Shown in pieces: positions 16,801 to 25,588 of a DNA stretch of 64,000 bases. Below the pieces are notes generated by a model. That model was given only the letters and a program-made list of their open reading frames with translations, was not told the origin of the DNA and searched no databases. The position numbers were made by a program, and so were the translations under genes. Where the stretch lies: positions 2,480,001-2,544,000 of the forward strand of contig NC_015635.1 of NCBI RefSeq assembly GCF_000270245.1. Direction: 5' to 3'. The stretch comes from Microlunatus phosphovorus NM-1 (GTDB lineage: Bacteria > Actinomycetota > Actinomycetes > Propionibacteriales > Propionibacteriaceae). How positions within the stretch are numbered: the stretch's first letter is position 1; every line of letters begins with the position of its first letter.

Positions 16801-17568
16801 TCAGTCAGCAACCTGACGCCGGTAGTTGGTGAACAGGGTCTGGTCGTCGGCGAGCAGCACGAAGTCCAGGTCGAAGTCGGCGCGCTCGGGCAACGCGGCC
16901 CCGGCAGTGGAGCGGTGCCCGACACCGCCGACGACGCTGGGGGCCAGGGTGAGGGAGAGCCGGTCGACCAGTCCGGCAGCCAGCAGATCACGGTGCAGGC
17001 TGGGGCCGCCCTCGGTCAGGATCCGACGCTCGCCCCGCGCGGCGAGCGAATCCAGCACCCAGCCGAGGTTGACGGTCGGTCCTGGCACCTGCAGCACCTC
17101 CGCGCCCGCGTCACGGAGCGGTTCGATCGTGCCCGGCTCATGGTCCCCGCTGGTCACCACGATCACCGGACCGTGCTCGACGGGTGGCGCCGCGAACGCC
17201 GGATCGAGGTGGAGCGACCTGGTGACCACCACCAGGATCGGGAAGGGTGCGAGGCCTTCGGCCGACCTGATGGATCGCTGCCACGGTTGCAGATCCACGG
17301 CCTGATAGCCCTCGGCGCGGATAGTCCCGGCACCCACCATGATCACGTCCGACAACGCCCGGAGAAGCGCGAAGATCTCGTGGTCGCTCTCGGTGTTGAT
17401 CGATCCGGAGCGCCCGTCCAGACCCTGCACCGATCCGTCGAGGGTCGAGACGAAGTTGCTCCGGACGACCGGTCCGGAGCCGCCTTCGGGCCAGCGATAG
17501 AGATCGATCAGGTCTGCTCGGCTGAGCTCGGCGGATGGTCGAGGGTCCGCGTGATGAAGCAGGCGCAC
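16801..17568 (-). CDS. Pyrimidine reductase family protein (RibD C-terminal domain)
   Basis: A 255-residue reductase of the RibD-C/dihydrofolate-reductase-like fold. It shows VVRSNFVSTLDGSVQG, the NADPH-binding DVIMVGAGTIRAEGY, and the C-terminal RILTEGGPSLHRDLLAAGLVDR, all typical of the 5-amino-6-(5-phosphoribosylamino)uracil reductase domain. It lacks the deaminase half. Actinobacteria often carry such stand-alone genes in addition to riboflavin biosynthesis genes, so a role outside riboflavin synthesis is possible. GTG 17568 gives a normal length. It diverges from ppk2 across only 45 bp. Confidence 0.82.
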   Translation of the reverse strand: MRLLHHADPRPSAELSRADLIDLYRWPEGGSGPVVRSNFVSTLDGSVQGLDGRSGSINTESDHEIFALLRALSDVIMVGAGTIRAEGYQAVDLQPWQRSIRSAEGLAPFPILVVVTRSLHLDPAFAAPPVEHGPVIVVTSGDHEPGTIEPLRDAGAEVLQVPGPTVNLGWVLDSLAARGERRILTEGGPSLHRDLLAAGLVDRLSLTLAPSVVGGVGHRSTAGAALPERADFDLDFVLLADDQTLFTNYRRQVAD

Positions 17569-17613
17569 CAGCCCATCCTGACACCCGGGACCGGCGTACG
17601 GCAGAATGCCCGC

Positions 17614-18528
17614 GTGGCCTCGAAGAAGTCGAAGAAGCACAAAGGCGTGGCGGCTGCACCCGTGCATCCACCGGAGCCGCCGCCGAAGCAGACGCTGAGC
17701 GAGGTCCTGCGGTTGCCGGCCGGGCCGGTCGATCTCGCCGCCCTGGACAGCAGGGCCACCCCCGGGTTTCCGGGATTGGGCAAGGATCACGTCCCCGCAC
17801 TGATGGATCAGCTGGGGACCTCGCTGGCCGACCGCCAGGAGTGTCTGTTCGCCAACGGTCGCTCGGGGGACTCGGCACGGAATGTGCTGGTGATCCTGCA
17901 GGGCATGGACACGTCCGGCAAGGGCGGGATCATCCGGCATGCCATCGGTCTGGTCGACCCGCAGGGCGTCAAGATCACCTCGTTCAAGGCGCCAACCGCC
18001 GAGGAGCGCCAGCACCCGTTCCTGTGGCGGATCACCAACGCCCTGCCTGGGCCGGGGATGATCGGCATCTTCGATCGCTCACAGTACGAGGACGTGCTGA
18101 TCGCCCGCGTCAACGAGCTGGCCACCAAGCAGGTCTGGTCACGCCGCTACGCTTTGATCAACAACTGGGAGCAGAAGCTGGCCGATGCCGGCACGACGAT
18201 CATCAAGTGCTACTTGCACATCACGCCCGAGGATCAGCTCGGGCGGTTGCAGGCGCGGCTGGACGATCCCACCAAGCACTGGAAGTACAACCCCGGTGAC
18301 CTCGACGTGCGCGCGAAGTGGTCGGACTATCAGGCTGCGTACGCCGACGCTCTCGAACGATGCAATACCGATGCCGCACCGTGGTACGTGATTCCGGCCG
18401 GTCGGAAGTGGTATCGCAACTGGGCCGTCGCGGCGCTGCTGGACGAGCACCTCCGCGCGCTCGGATTGACCTGGCCGAAGGCCGGTTTCGATGTCGCAGA
18501 GGAGAAGCAGCGCCTCGCCGCGATGTAG
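17614..18528 (+). CDS. ppk2: Polyphosphate kinase 2 family protein
   Basis: A 304-residue PPK2-family phosphotransferase that moves phosphate between polyphosphate and nucleotides. It has one PPK2 domain with Walker A GMDTSGKG (98-105), the DPQGVKITSFKAPTAEE segment, Walker B-like FDRSQYEDVL, and the basic lid region. The first 25 residues are Lys/Pro rich (KKSKKHKG). The C-terminal AGRKWYRNWAVA matches polyphosphate:AMP/ADP phosphotransferase members. GTG 17614 is chosen because the frame upstream is antisense to the reductase gene. Polyphosphate metabolism would fit a Microlunatus-like host, though that is only suggestive. Confidence 0.9.
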   Translation: MASKKSKKHKGVAAAPVHPPEPPPKQTLSEVLRLPAGPVDLAALDSRATPGFPGLGKDHVPALMDQLGTSLADRQECLFANGRSGDSARNVLVILQGMDTSGKGGIIRHAIGLVDPQGVKITSFKAPTAEERQHPFLWRITNALPGPGMIGIFDRSQYEDVLIARVNELATKQVWSRRYALINNWEQKLADAGTTIIKCYLHITPEDQLGRLQARLDDPTKHWKYNPGDLDVRAKWSDYQAAYADALERCNTDAAPWYVIPAGRKWYRNWAVAALLDEHLRALGLTWPKAGFDVAEEKQRLAAM

Positions 18529-18620
18529 CGTGCCCCCGGCAACCACCCATGCTTGTCGCTGCCGCTCGGCAGTCGGCGAAACCCGCAACCCACGTACTGA
18601 CAAGACAAGGAAGGCACGAG

Positions 18621-18932
18621 ATGGCCAATCCGAACCCCCTGTTCCTGGTGGTGACGATCTATCCCAAGACCGACAAGCTCGCCGAGGCGGAGGCCCAGCT
18701 GCACAAGATGCGCGCTGCCTCCCAGCAGGAGGAGGGCTGTGAGTTCATGCACCTGACGCAGGGCATCGACGACCATCGCGACATCTGGGTGATGATCGAG
18801 AAGTTCCGGTCACGGGCCGACTGGGACGCTCACATGGCCTCCGAGCACAACCAGCGCGGCAACGCCGAACTGGAGCCGCTGCTGAGGCAGCCTTCCGACC
18901 TGCAGCTGTTCCACGAGAAGCTGCCGGAATAG
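18621..18932 (+). CDS. Antibiotic biosynthesis monooxygenase (ABM) domain protein
   Basis: A 103-residue dimeric alpha-beta barrel (ABM-like) protein. It starts with NPLFLVVTIYPKTDKL, continues CEFMHLTQGIDDHRDIWVMIEKF, and then RADWDAHMASEHNQ, the usual helix with the conserved His. Such proteins include heme-degrading and quinol monooxygenases, and many of unknown role. ATG 18621 has AAGGAAGG upstream. It stands alone between ppk2 and a strong hairpin. Confidence 0.75.
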   Translation: MANPNPLFLVVTIYPKTDKLAEAEAQLHKMRAASQQEEGCEFMHLTQGIDDHRDIWVMIEKFRSRADWDAHMASEHNQRGNAELEPLLRQPSDLQLFHEKLPE

Positions 18933-18975
18933 AAGTGCGAGCGGCCGGGGCCGCCCGCCGGTGTGCTGAGGAGGA

Positions 18976-19005
18976 GTGAGGAGAGGCGTTCTTTCCTCTC
19001 CTCAC
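18976..19005. terminator. 11-bp perfect hairpin between convergent genes
   Basis: GTGAGGAGAGG and CCTCTCCTCAC pair perfectly over 11 bp around the loop CGTTCTTT. It lies between the ABM gene (plus) and the end of the sulfate operon (minus), so it could stop transcription from both sides. There is no U-tract, as is usual in high-GC genomes. Confidence 0.65.
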
Positions 19006-19058
19006 GACGACGAAGTAGCCGGGCTCGAAGGGCGGTCCCAGCGAGCACGACCATTGAA

Positions 19059-19862
19059 TCAGGCAGACACCACGCTGAGGTGCCGGACTGGGGCTTCCTC
19101 GGTCTCGGCACCCTCTTCGGGTTCCAGATCGACCAGTTCCATGGCCGCGACCACATAGCGGCTGAGCACGACCTCGGCGATCTCGGGTCCGGCGCCGAGC
19201 GGATCGGAGACCGCCACCGCGCCGGCCGCCAGAGCACTGGTGGCCTCGCGGACGAACAGCGGCGTGGCGGACAGGAACCAGCTGCCCACCGCGACGTGGC
19301 GACGGCCCTGGCTGCGCAGGGTACGGACCGCCTCGGCGGCCGACGGCCCGGACACCGCACCGAACGCGGTCAGGCAGGGCAGCCGGTGATGGGTCGCCCA
19401 CTGGCGGGCCCGCCGGGTGATGATGGCGTTGCTGCGTACGTCGGTGCTGCCCATGGCGGCGAACACCAGACCGTCCAGCTCACTGGCCCGCCGGGCCCGC
19501 AGGGCGTCCCGCAGTCGGCGATCCACGACCGACAGCAGCTGAGCCTCCGGCCCCACCGGTCGGGAAGCCGCGACCTTGATGCCACCCGCGGCACCGATCT
19601 GGGCGAGCAGACTGGGGAACTCCGCGTGTGCGTGGAAGGCGTCCGACAGCAGCAGGGGCACGATGACGGCTTCCTCGACGCCGCGCTTGGCCAGCTTCGC
19701 GGTGACCTGCAGCCCGCTCGGACTGCCCTCACTGACGAAGGCGACGTGCACGTCCAGCTCGGGACGGACCGCCAGCACCCCCGCCCGGATGTCATGGCTG
19801 ACCTGCGCGACCCGTGGGTCGTCGCTGCCATAGCCGACCAGAATCAATGAGGGGGCGGTCAT
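19059..19862 (-). CDS. Sirohydrochlorin chelatase-like (CbiX/SirB) protein
   Basis: A 267-residue CbiX-family chelatase. The N-terminal unit begins LILVGYGSDDPRVAQ and contains VEEAVIVPLLLSDAFHAHAEFP with the metal-site histidines. A second half (LVFAAMGSTDVRSNAI, RHVAVGSWFLSATPLF) mirrors the first. Its ATG overlaps the cysN stop by 4 bp, making it the last gene of the sulfate operon. It probably inserts Fe2+ into sirohydrochlorin to make the siroheme needed by CysI. The first histidine usually found after the first strand (GHGS) is replaced by GYGS, which is worth noting. Confidence 0.82.
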   Translation of the reverse strand: MTAPSLILVGYGSDDPRVAQVSHDIRAGVLAVRPELDVHVAFVSEGSPSGLQVTAKLAKRGVEEAVIVPLLLSDAFHAHAEFPSLLAQIGAAGGIKVAASRPVGPEAQLLSVVDRRLRDALRARRASELDGLVFAAMGSTDVRSNAIITRRARQWATHHRLPCLTAFGAVSGPSAAEAVRTLRSQGRRHVAVGSWFLSATPLFVREATSALAAGAVAVSDPLGAGPEIAEVVLSRYVVAAMELVDLEPEEGAETEEAPVRHLSVVSA

Positions 19863-21283
19863 TCCTTACCTGCGTTCTCGTCTGTGTCGTTCAGGAGATC
19901 TGGGTCGTCGAAGTCGTCGAACTCGTCTGGCGCCGGTCGGTGCGCGACGGAGAACGCGGGTGGGCCGGCCATCCCGGCGCCCAGCGTCCAGCCATCCTGC
20001 GCATCGACGATGATGAAGGCTCCCGTGCCCCGATGCTCCTTGTAGGCGTCGATCGGCAGCGGACTGGCCAGTGCTATCCGAAGCCGTGCGATGTCGTTGA
20101 GCGTCAGGACGTCGGTGTCGGTCCACACGGGGTGCTCACCGTCGCCGCCGAGGTCGAGTTTAGCCTCGATGGCCCGAATCAGCCCCTTCGTGATGCTGGT
20201 GCCGTGCTGGATCAGCACCCGGGCCCCGACCGCCAGCTCCCGATCGGTCAACCAGGACACGGTCGCGGTGATTTCCTTCAGCGGCACCGGCGGGGTGTCC
20301 GGACCGACGATCAGGTCCCCCCGGGAGATGTCGATGTCAGCCGCGAGCCGCAGGATCACCGATTGGCCGGCGACCGCCAGGTCGAGGGGACCGTCGGCGG
20401 TGTCGATGGCCTCGACCGTGGTGTGCGAGCCGCGTGGTAGGACGATGATCTCGTCGCCGACGCGTACGGTGCCGGAGGCGATCTGTCCGGCGTATCCGCG
20501 GTAGTCGGCGGTCAAGCTCGGGGTCTGAGCGGCCCACGGAGCGAGCCCGGCGGTCTGTGGTCGGATCACCTGCTGGACCGGGAACCGGAAGTCGGCGAAG
20601 GTGGCCAACGGGGTGATGTCGACGCTCTCCAGATAGCCGAGGACGGTCGGGCCGTCGTACCAGGACATCCTGTCCGAGCGGATCGCGACGTTGTCACCCT
20701 CGGTCGCCGACACCGGGATGCAGTGGATGTCGAACACATTCAGGCTGCGGGCCAGCAGGGCGAACTCGGTCGCGATCTCGGTGAACCGGTCCTGCGAATA
20801 GTCGACCAGGTCGATCTTGTTGACGGCCAGCACCACGTGTGGGACCCGCAGCAGCGAGGCTACGGCAAGGTGTCGGCGAGTCTGCTCGACCACACCCTTG
20901 CGGGCATCGACCAGCAGCACGATCACATCCGCGGTGGAGGAGCCGGTGACCGTGTTCCGGGTGTACTGCACGTGCCCAGGGCAGTCGGCCAGGATGAACT
21001 TGCGGGCCGGCGTCGCGAAATAGCGGTACGCGACGTCGATCGTGATGCCCTGCTCGCGCTCGGCCCGCAGACCGTCGGTCAGCAGAGCCAGATCGGCGCT
21101 GGCGAGCCCCTTGCGCTTGCTGACCTGCTCGACGTGATCGAGGGTGTCGGCGAGCACCGAGTTCGTGTCATAGAGGAGCCGGCCGACCAGGGTCGACTTG
21201 CCGTCGTCCACGGAGCCCGCGGTGGCGAGCCGCAGGATCGTGCGGCCCCCGGTCTTGGTGGCCGTGCCGGTACGCGCTGCCAT
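19859..21283 (-). CDS. cysN: Sulfate adenylyltransferase subunit 1 (GTPase)
   Basis: GTPase subunit of ATP sulfurylase, which activates sulfate to adenosine 5'-phosphosulfate. The 474-residue protein has the P-loop GSVDDGKSTL (about 23-32), switch I EREQGITIDVAYR, DCPGHVQYTRN and the guanine motif NKIDLVDYSQD, followed by EF-Tu-like beta-barrel domains. The kinase domain found in CysNC fusions is absent; cysC is a separate gene. ATG 21283 overlaps the cysD stop. A C-terminal acidic tail (FDDFDDPDLLND) is unusual. Confidence 0.96.
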   Translation of the reverse strand: MAARTGTATKTGGRTILRLATAGSVDDGKSTLVGRLLYDTNSVLADTLDHVEQVSKRKGLASADLALLTDGLRAEREQGITIDVAYRYFATPARKFILADCPGHVQYTRNTVTGSSTADVIVLLVDARKGVVEQTRRHLAVASLLRVPHVVLAVNKIDLVDYSQDRFTEIATEFALLARSLNVFDIHCIPVSATEGDNVAIRSDRMSWYDGPTVLGYLESVDITPLATFADFRFPVQQVIRPQTAGLAPWAAQTPSLTADYRGYAGQIASGTVRVGDEIIVLPRGSHTTVEAIDTADGPLDLAVAGQSVILRLAADIDISRGDLIVGPDTPPVPLKEITATVSWLTDRELAVGARVLIQHGTSITKGLIRAIEAKLDLGGDGEHPVWTDTDVLTLNDIARLRIALASPLPIDAYKEHRGTGAFIIVDAQDGWTLGAGMAGPPAFSVAHRPAPDEFDDFDDPDLLNDTDENAGKE

Positions 21284-22194
21284 CAGAAGTACCCCTCTCG
21301 CTTCCGGTCCTCCATCGCGGCCTCGGTCAGCCGGTCGTCGGCTCGGGTGGCGCCACGCTCGGTCAGTGTGCTCACGCCGACCTCGGTGATCACGTCGGCC
21401 ACCGTGGTGGCGACCGACAGCACCGCAGCGGTGCAGGACATGTCGCCGACCGTTCGGTAGCGAACCGAACGCCGCTCGACCACGTCGCCGTCCCGGGCGG
21501 GAGTCACCTCGGTCACCGCCATCCACATGCCGTCGCGCTGGACGACCTCACGCTCGTGGGCGTAGTAGATGGTCGGCAACTCGATCTTCTCGGCCTCGAT
21601 GTAGTCCCAGACGTCCAGTTCGGTCCAGTTCGACAGCGGGAAGACCCGGACATGCTCGCCCGGCAGATGGCGGCCGTTGTAGAGCGACCACAGCTCCGGC
21701 CTCTGGTTGCGCGGGTCCCACTGGCCGAACTCGTCGCGCATGCTGAACACGCGCTCCTTGGCCCGGGCGCGCTCCTCGTCCCGCCGGGCACCGCCGAAGA
21801 CGGCATCGTGGCGGCCATCCTGGATGGCTTCCAGCAGTGGCACGATCTGCAGCGGATTGCGCTGCCCGTCGGGCCGCTCCCGCAGTCTGCCGTCGTCGAT
21901 GTAGTCCTGGACCTTGGCCACGGCCAGGTGGGCACCGTAGAACTCGGCCGCCCAGTCGCGGAAGGTCAGCACCTCGGCGAAGTTGTGGCCGGTGTCGACG
22001 TGCAGCAGCCCGAAGGGGATCGGTGCCGGCCAGAACGCCTTGGCGGCCAGGTGCAGCATGACGACGGAGTCCTTGCCACCGGAGAACAGCATCACCGGCT
22101 TGGCGAAGGTGGCCGCCACCTCACGGAAGATGTGGATGGACTCCGATTCCAGAGCCTGCAGCTCGGTGAGCGGTCGGATCGCTTGGGTCATCAT
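21283..22194 (-). CDS. cysD: Sulfate adenylyltransferase subunit 2
   Basis: Catalytic subunit of ATP sulfurylase, forming APS from ATP and sulfate with CysN. The 303-residue PP-loop protein has the ATP-binding motif LFSGGKDSVVMLHLA, LLHVDTGHNFAEVL, AVFGGARRDEERARAKER and ERRSVRYRTVGDMSCTAA. There are two adjacent ATGs (22194 and 22191). It overlaps cysC upstream and cysN downstream by 4 bp, so all are translated from one mRNA. Confidence 0.96.
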   Translation of the reverse strand: MMTQAIRPLTELQALESESIHIFREVAATFAKPVMLFSGGKDSVVMLHLAAKAFWPAPIPFGLLHVDTGHNFAEVLTFRDWAAEFYGAHLAVAKVQDYIDDGRLRERPDGQRNPLQIVPLLEAIQDGRHDAVFGGARRDEERARAKERVFSMRDEFGQWDPRNQRPELWSLYNGRHLPGEHVRVFPLSNWTELDVWDYIEAEKIELPTIYYAHEREVVQRDGMWMAVTEVTPARDGDVVERRSVRYRTVGDMSCTAAVLSVATTVADVITEVGVSTLTERGATRADDRLTEAAMEDRKREGYF

Positions 22195-22784
22195 GCGTCC
22201 GACCCCACCAGGTCTGCGGCCTTCGGTTCGATGAGGTCGGTGACCAGGGCATAGGCCTGTTCGACCGACTGCTCCAGTGGTACGGCGGCTGTGTCGATGC
22301 TCAACTCCGCGGATGTGGGTTGCTCGTACGGGTCGTCGACCCCGGTCATGCCGGAGATCTCGCCGGCCCGGGCCCTGGCGTAGAGGCCTTTGACATCCCG
22401 GCTCTCGGCGACCGCCAAGGAGGTGGCGACGAACACCTCGCCGAACGGTACGCCGGCCTCGGCATGATCCTCCCGGACCGCGGCACGAGCGGCGGCGTAC
22501 GGGGCGATGACTGGCACCAGCACGATCACGCCGTGGCTGGCCAGCAGCCGGGCGACCCAGCCGATCCGCTTCACATTGACGTCGCGGTCGGCGCGGCTGT
22601 AGCCCAGTCCTGCGGAAAGGTAAGGCCGGACGGCGTCGCCGTCGAGCACCTGGACGCGGTAGCCGTCGAGCAGGAGGCGGTCCGCGAGTGCATGGGCGAT
22701 CGTCGACTTGCCTGCGGACGGCAGCCCGGTGAACCAGAGGGTCGCGCCCCGGGCGGTGCCTGGAGTGGTGAGGTCAGCGTTCAT
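22191..22784 (-). CDS. cysC: Adenylyl-sulfate kinase
   Basis: APS kinase forming PAPS from APS and ATP. The 197-residue protein has the P-loop LWFTGLPSAGKSTIA, VQVLDGDAVRP, LGYSRADRDVNVKRIGW, and VIAPYAAARAAVRE. In the enterobacterial enzyme the last motif has Ser where Ala stands (ISPYRADR), a variation often seen in actinobacteria. Because the neighbouring CysH looks like an APS reductase, PAPS is not needed for sulfate reduction here, so CysC may serve sulfotransferases or be regulatory. ATG 22784 overlaps the cysH stop by 4 bp. Confidence 0.93.
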   Translation of the reverse strand: MNADLTTPGTARGATLWFTGLPSAGKSTIAHALADRLLLDGYRVQVLDGDAVRPYLSAGLGYSRADRDVNVKRIGWVARLLASHGVIVLVPVIAPYAAARAAVREDHAEAGVPFGEVFVATSLAVAESRDVKGLYARARAGEISGMTGVDDPYEQPTSAELSIDTAAVPLEQSVEQAYALVTDLIEPKAADLVGSDA

Positions 22785-23500
22785 CGGTGGATTCCACATT
22801 CTGTCTTGGCCAGGCCCGCCCAGCGGCCCGCGCGCGGATCATCGGCTGAAGCTCGAGTGGTGCAGGGCGCGCAGCCGATCGAGGTGTAGCCATCTTCGAA
22901 CAGGGGATTGACCAGCAAGGAGTTGGCCTCGATGTAGTCGGCGACCTCGTCGTCGGACCAGGCCGCGATCGGGAAGACCTTCACGATCTTGCGGCGCATG
23001 TCCCACTCGACCAGCGGGGTGTTGGCCCGCGCTGCGGAGTCGGCCCGCCGGACGCCGCTTGCCCAGGCCGTGTAGCCGGCCAGTGCCGCATCGAGCGGAG
23101 CGGTCTTGCGCAGCGCGCAGCACTGGTCGGGATCGCTGGCGAACAGGTCCTTGCCCCAGGTGGCGTCCTGCTCGGCCACACTCTGCGCGGGGGTCAGCGA
23201 GATCAGGTTGACGTTATGGATCGCGGCGACCGCGTCCCGGGTCCCGATCGTCTCGGCGAAGTGATAGCCGGTGTCGAGGAACAGCACGTCGATGCCTGGC
23301 GCCACGCGCTCGGCCAGGTGCACCATCACCGTGTCGGCCAGGGATGACGTCACGGCCAGACCGGCACCGAACGTCGCGTACGCCCAGCTGAGGATGTCGA
23401 GGGCACTGGCCCCGGCCAGTTCCTCGTTCGCACGCCGGGCGAGCCCGCGAAGGTCATCGCTTGGCTGTGGGGCGCGGTGCCCGAGATCGAGAGCGGTCAT
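22781..23500 (-). CDS. cysH: Assimilatory adenylyl-sulfate reductase
   Basis: Reduces activated sulfate to sulfite. The 239-residue protein has the PP-loop remnant SSLADTVMVHL, FLDTGYHFAETI and the catalytic ECGIH at the C-terminus (Cys235). Cys127-Cys128 in DQCCALRK and Cys210/Cys213 in GCAPCTTR form the two cysteine pairs that bind a 4Fe-4S cluster. That is the mark of APS reductases rather than PAPS reductases. It overlaps cysX and cysC by 4 bp each. Reductant is probably thioredoxin. Confidence 0.94.
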   Translation of the reverse strand: MTALDLGHRAPQPSDDLRGLARRANEELAGASALDILSWAYATFGAGLAVTSSLADTVMVHLAERVAPGIDVLFLDTGYHFAETIGTRDAVAAIHNVNLISLTPAQSVAEQDATWGKDLFASDPDQCCALRKTAPLDAALAGYTAWASGVRRADSAARANTPLVEWDMRRKIVKVFPIAAWSDDEVADYIEANSLLVNPLFEDGYTSIGCAPCTTRASADDPRAGRWAGLAKTECGIHR

Positions 23501-23697
23501 GGTTGCGGCTTTCCCTGGCCCCGTGCCGGTCTCAGCCCGAGGAACCTCACGCTGAACGCGCGCTGGCAGCTCCGGCATTCCCAGCCGTGGTCCTCCAGCG
23601 GAAACAGCGTCTCTTCCGCGCAGTAGGGGCAATACATCACCGCCTGCCGGTTCGCGTGTCCCGACCCGGCAGCGGGCGCGGGCGTCGAGCCGCTCAT
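23497..23697 (-). CDS. Small zinc-ribbon protein, CysX-like
   Basis: A 66-residue protein between cysI and cysH, overlapping each by 4 bp. Four cysteines in two pairs (Cys23/Cys26 in YCPYC and Cys41/Cys44 in CRSC) should bind zinc or an iron centre. The first 18 residues are low complexity (Ala, Ser, Gly, Pro). Corynebacteria and other actinobacteria have a similar small protein, CysX, at this position. It has been proposed to carry electrons as a ferredoxin-like protein, but the spacing here looks more like a zinc ribbon. Function unproven. Confidence 0.75.
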   Translation of the reverse strand: MSGSTPAPAAGSGHANRQAVMYCPYCAEETLFPLEDHGWECRSCQRAFSVRFLGLRPARGQGKPQP

Positions 23698-25391
23698 GCG
23701 AGTGCTGACTCATCGGCCCTCACAACCCACTGGGCAAACCGCTCGCCATCGTTGCGCTCGGCGAGGAAGTTCTTGGCGACTCGCTCGACGTAGTCCGGCA
23801 ACTCGTCCGCGGTCACCTTGTGCCCGCGGAGCTTGCGGCCGAAGCCGGCGTCGAGGCCGAGTCCGCCGCCGAGGTGCACCTGGTAGCCCTCGACCTGGTC
23901 GCCATTCGGACCGGGCACCAACTGTCCCTTCAGGCCGATATCGGCGACCTGGATGCGTGCGCACGAGTTCGGGCAGCCGTTGAGGTTGACGGTGATCGGG
24001 GTGTCCAGCTCGCCGAGCCGTTGCTCGAGCTCGTTGACCACGCGGGCCGCCTGCGCCTTGGTCTCCACGATGGCGAGCTTGCAGAACTCGATGCCGGTGC
24101 AGGCCATCACCGACCGTCGCCAGGCACGGGGTCGAGCCGAGAGACCGAGCTGCTCGGCTCCGGCGACGAGCGAGTCGACCCGTTCCTTGGCCACGTCGAG
24201 GACCAGGATCTTCTGCATCGGAGTCGCGCGCAGCCGGAACGAACCGTGCGCCTCGGCCAGCTCGGCCAGGTCGATCAGCGCCTGACCGCCCGTCCGGCCG
24301 GCGATGGGTGACAGGCCGATGAAGTAGTTGCCGTCCTTCTGCAGGTTGACACCGACGTGGTCGCCCGGCCGCGCCGGCGTCTCGGGTGCCGGACCGTCGG
24401 GCAGCTTGCGCTGCAGGTACTTCGTCTCCAGCACCTCGCGGAACTTCTCGGGGCCCCAGTCCGCGATCAGGAACTTGATCCGTGCGCGGCTGCGCAGCCG
24501 GCGATAGCCGTAGTCGCGGAAGATCGCGCACACTCCGGCCCACACCTCGGCGACGTCCTCCTCGGCCACCCAGGTGCCGAGTCGCTGCGCGAGCATCGGG
24601 TTGGTCGACAGGCCGCCGCCGACCCACAGGTCGAAGCCCGGTCCCAGCTCTGGGTGCACGACGCCGACGAAAGCGACATCGTTGATCTCCGGCACCACGT
24701 CCTGCAGGGGATGGCCGGTGATTGCGGTCTTGAACTTGCGGGGCAGGTTGGAGAACTGCGGATCGCCGATGTAGCGGTCGACGATGGCCCTGATCGCGTT
24801 GGTCGGGTCGATGATCTCGTCGGCGGCGATGCCGGCCACCGGCGAGCCCAGGATCACCCGCGGACAGTCGCCGCAGGCCTCGGTCGTGGAAAGACCGACC
24901 GCCTCGAGCCGGCGCCAGATCTCCGGCACGTCCTCGACGCGGATCCAGTGCAGCTGGATGTTCTGCCGGTCGGTGATGTCGGCGGTGTTGCGAGCGAACT
25001 CGACGCTGATCTGGCCGATCACGTGCAGCTGCTCGGTGGTCAGGGCGCCGCCGTCGATCCGGACCCGGAGCATGAAGTACTCGTCGTCCAGCTCGTGCGG
25101 CTCGAGGGTGGCGGTCTTGCCGCCGTCGATGCCGGGCTTGCGCTGGGTGTAGAGCCCGTACCAGCGGAATCGGCCGCGCAGATCACCGGGATCGATGCTG
25201 GCGAAGCCGCGGTGGGCGTAGATGTTCTCGATCCGGGCGCGGACGTTGAGCGGGTTGTCGTCCTTCTTGGACTGCTCGTTCGGGTTGAGCGGCTCGCGGT
25301 AACCGAGCGCCCACTGGCCTTCGCCGCGCGGCTTGCGAGCGGCGCGTGCGGCAGGTTTGCGGGCAGGGGGTGCTGTGGGGGTCTGGGTCAT
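23694..25391 (-). CDS. cysI: Ferredoxin-dependent sulfite reductase
   Basis: Six-electron reduction of sulfite to sulfide with siroheme and a 4Fe-4S cluster. The 565-residue protein starts with a Lys/Arg/Ala-rich tail (PARKPAARAARK). GRFRWYGLYTQR and EACGDCPRVILGSP are the NirA/SirA-type segments that carry the Tyr-Cys pair next to siroheme. ACTGIEFCKLA and NGCPNSCARIQ hold the four cluster cysteines in the C-x5-C and C-x3-C arrangement. ATG 25391 gives a normal length; the longer open frame upstream covers the leader region in another frame. It is the first structural gene of the sulfate operon. Confidence 0.95.
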   Translation of the reverse strand: MTQTPTAPPARKPAARAARKPRGEGQWALGYREPLNPNEQSKKDDNPLNVRARIENIYAHRGFASIDPGDLRGRFRWYGLYTQRKPGIDGGKTATLEPHELDDEYFMLRVRIDGGALTTEQLHVIGQISVEFARNTADITDRQNIQLHWIRVEDVPEIWRRLEAVGLSTTEACGDCPRVILGSPVAGIAADEIIDPTNAIRAIVDRYIGDPQFSNLPRKFKTAITGHPLQDVVPEINDVAFVGVVHPELGPGFDLWVGGGLSTNPMLAQRLGTWVAEEDVAEVWAGVCAIFRDYGYRRLRSRARIKFLIADWGPEKFREVLETKYLQRKLPDGPAPETPARPGDHVGVNLQKDGNYFIGLSPIAGRTGGQALIDLAELAEAHGSFRLRATPMQKILVLDVAKERVDSLVAGAEQLGLSARPRAWRRSVMACTGIEFCKLAIVETKAQAARVVNELEQRLGELDTPITVNLNGCPNSCARIQVADIGLKGQLVPGPNGDQVEGYQVHLGGGLGLDAGFGRKLRGHKVTADELPDYVERVAKNFLAERNDGERFAQWVVRADESALA

Positions 25392-25450
25392 CGGATCCTC
25401 AGTCGCGGAGTTGGCCGCCTTTGGGGGGTGACGGCGATGGTCGGCGGTTG

Positions 25451-25588
25451 TCAGCGCGCGAGCGCGTGACACATCATCGACTTGGTCCGCGCGAGGTCGA
25501 CGAAGCGACGCACAGTCAGCTCCGCCGCCCACATGCCGGTGCTGAACGCATGGTGCGAGCAGCAGCAGGGCAGGGGAGCGGGACGCAT
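25451..25588 (-). CDS. Cysteine-rich leader peptide of the sulfate operon
   Basis: A 45-residue reading frame from ATG 25588, ending 59 bp before cysI. It has three cysteine codons in a row (residues 8-10, LPCCCSHH). The C-terminal part reads LTVRRFVDLARTKSMMCHAL, which matches the R-R-x-V-D-L-x-R pattern of actinobacterial putative leader peptides, with one more Cys. A shorter start at ATG 25534 would drop the CCC run. Polycysteine leader frames are known to act as cysteine-responsive attenuators of sulfur operons in mycobacteria. AAAGG lies eight bases before ATG 25588. A regulatory role here is inferred. Confidence 0.65.
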   Translation of the reverse strand: MRPAPLPCCCSHHAFSTGMWAAELTVRRFVDLARTKSMMCHALAR

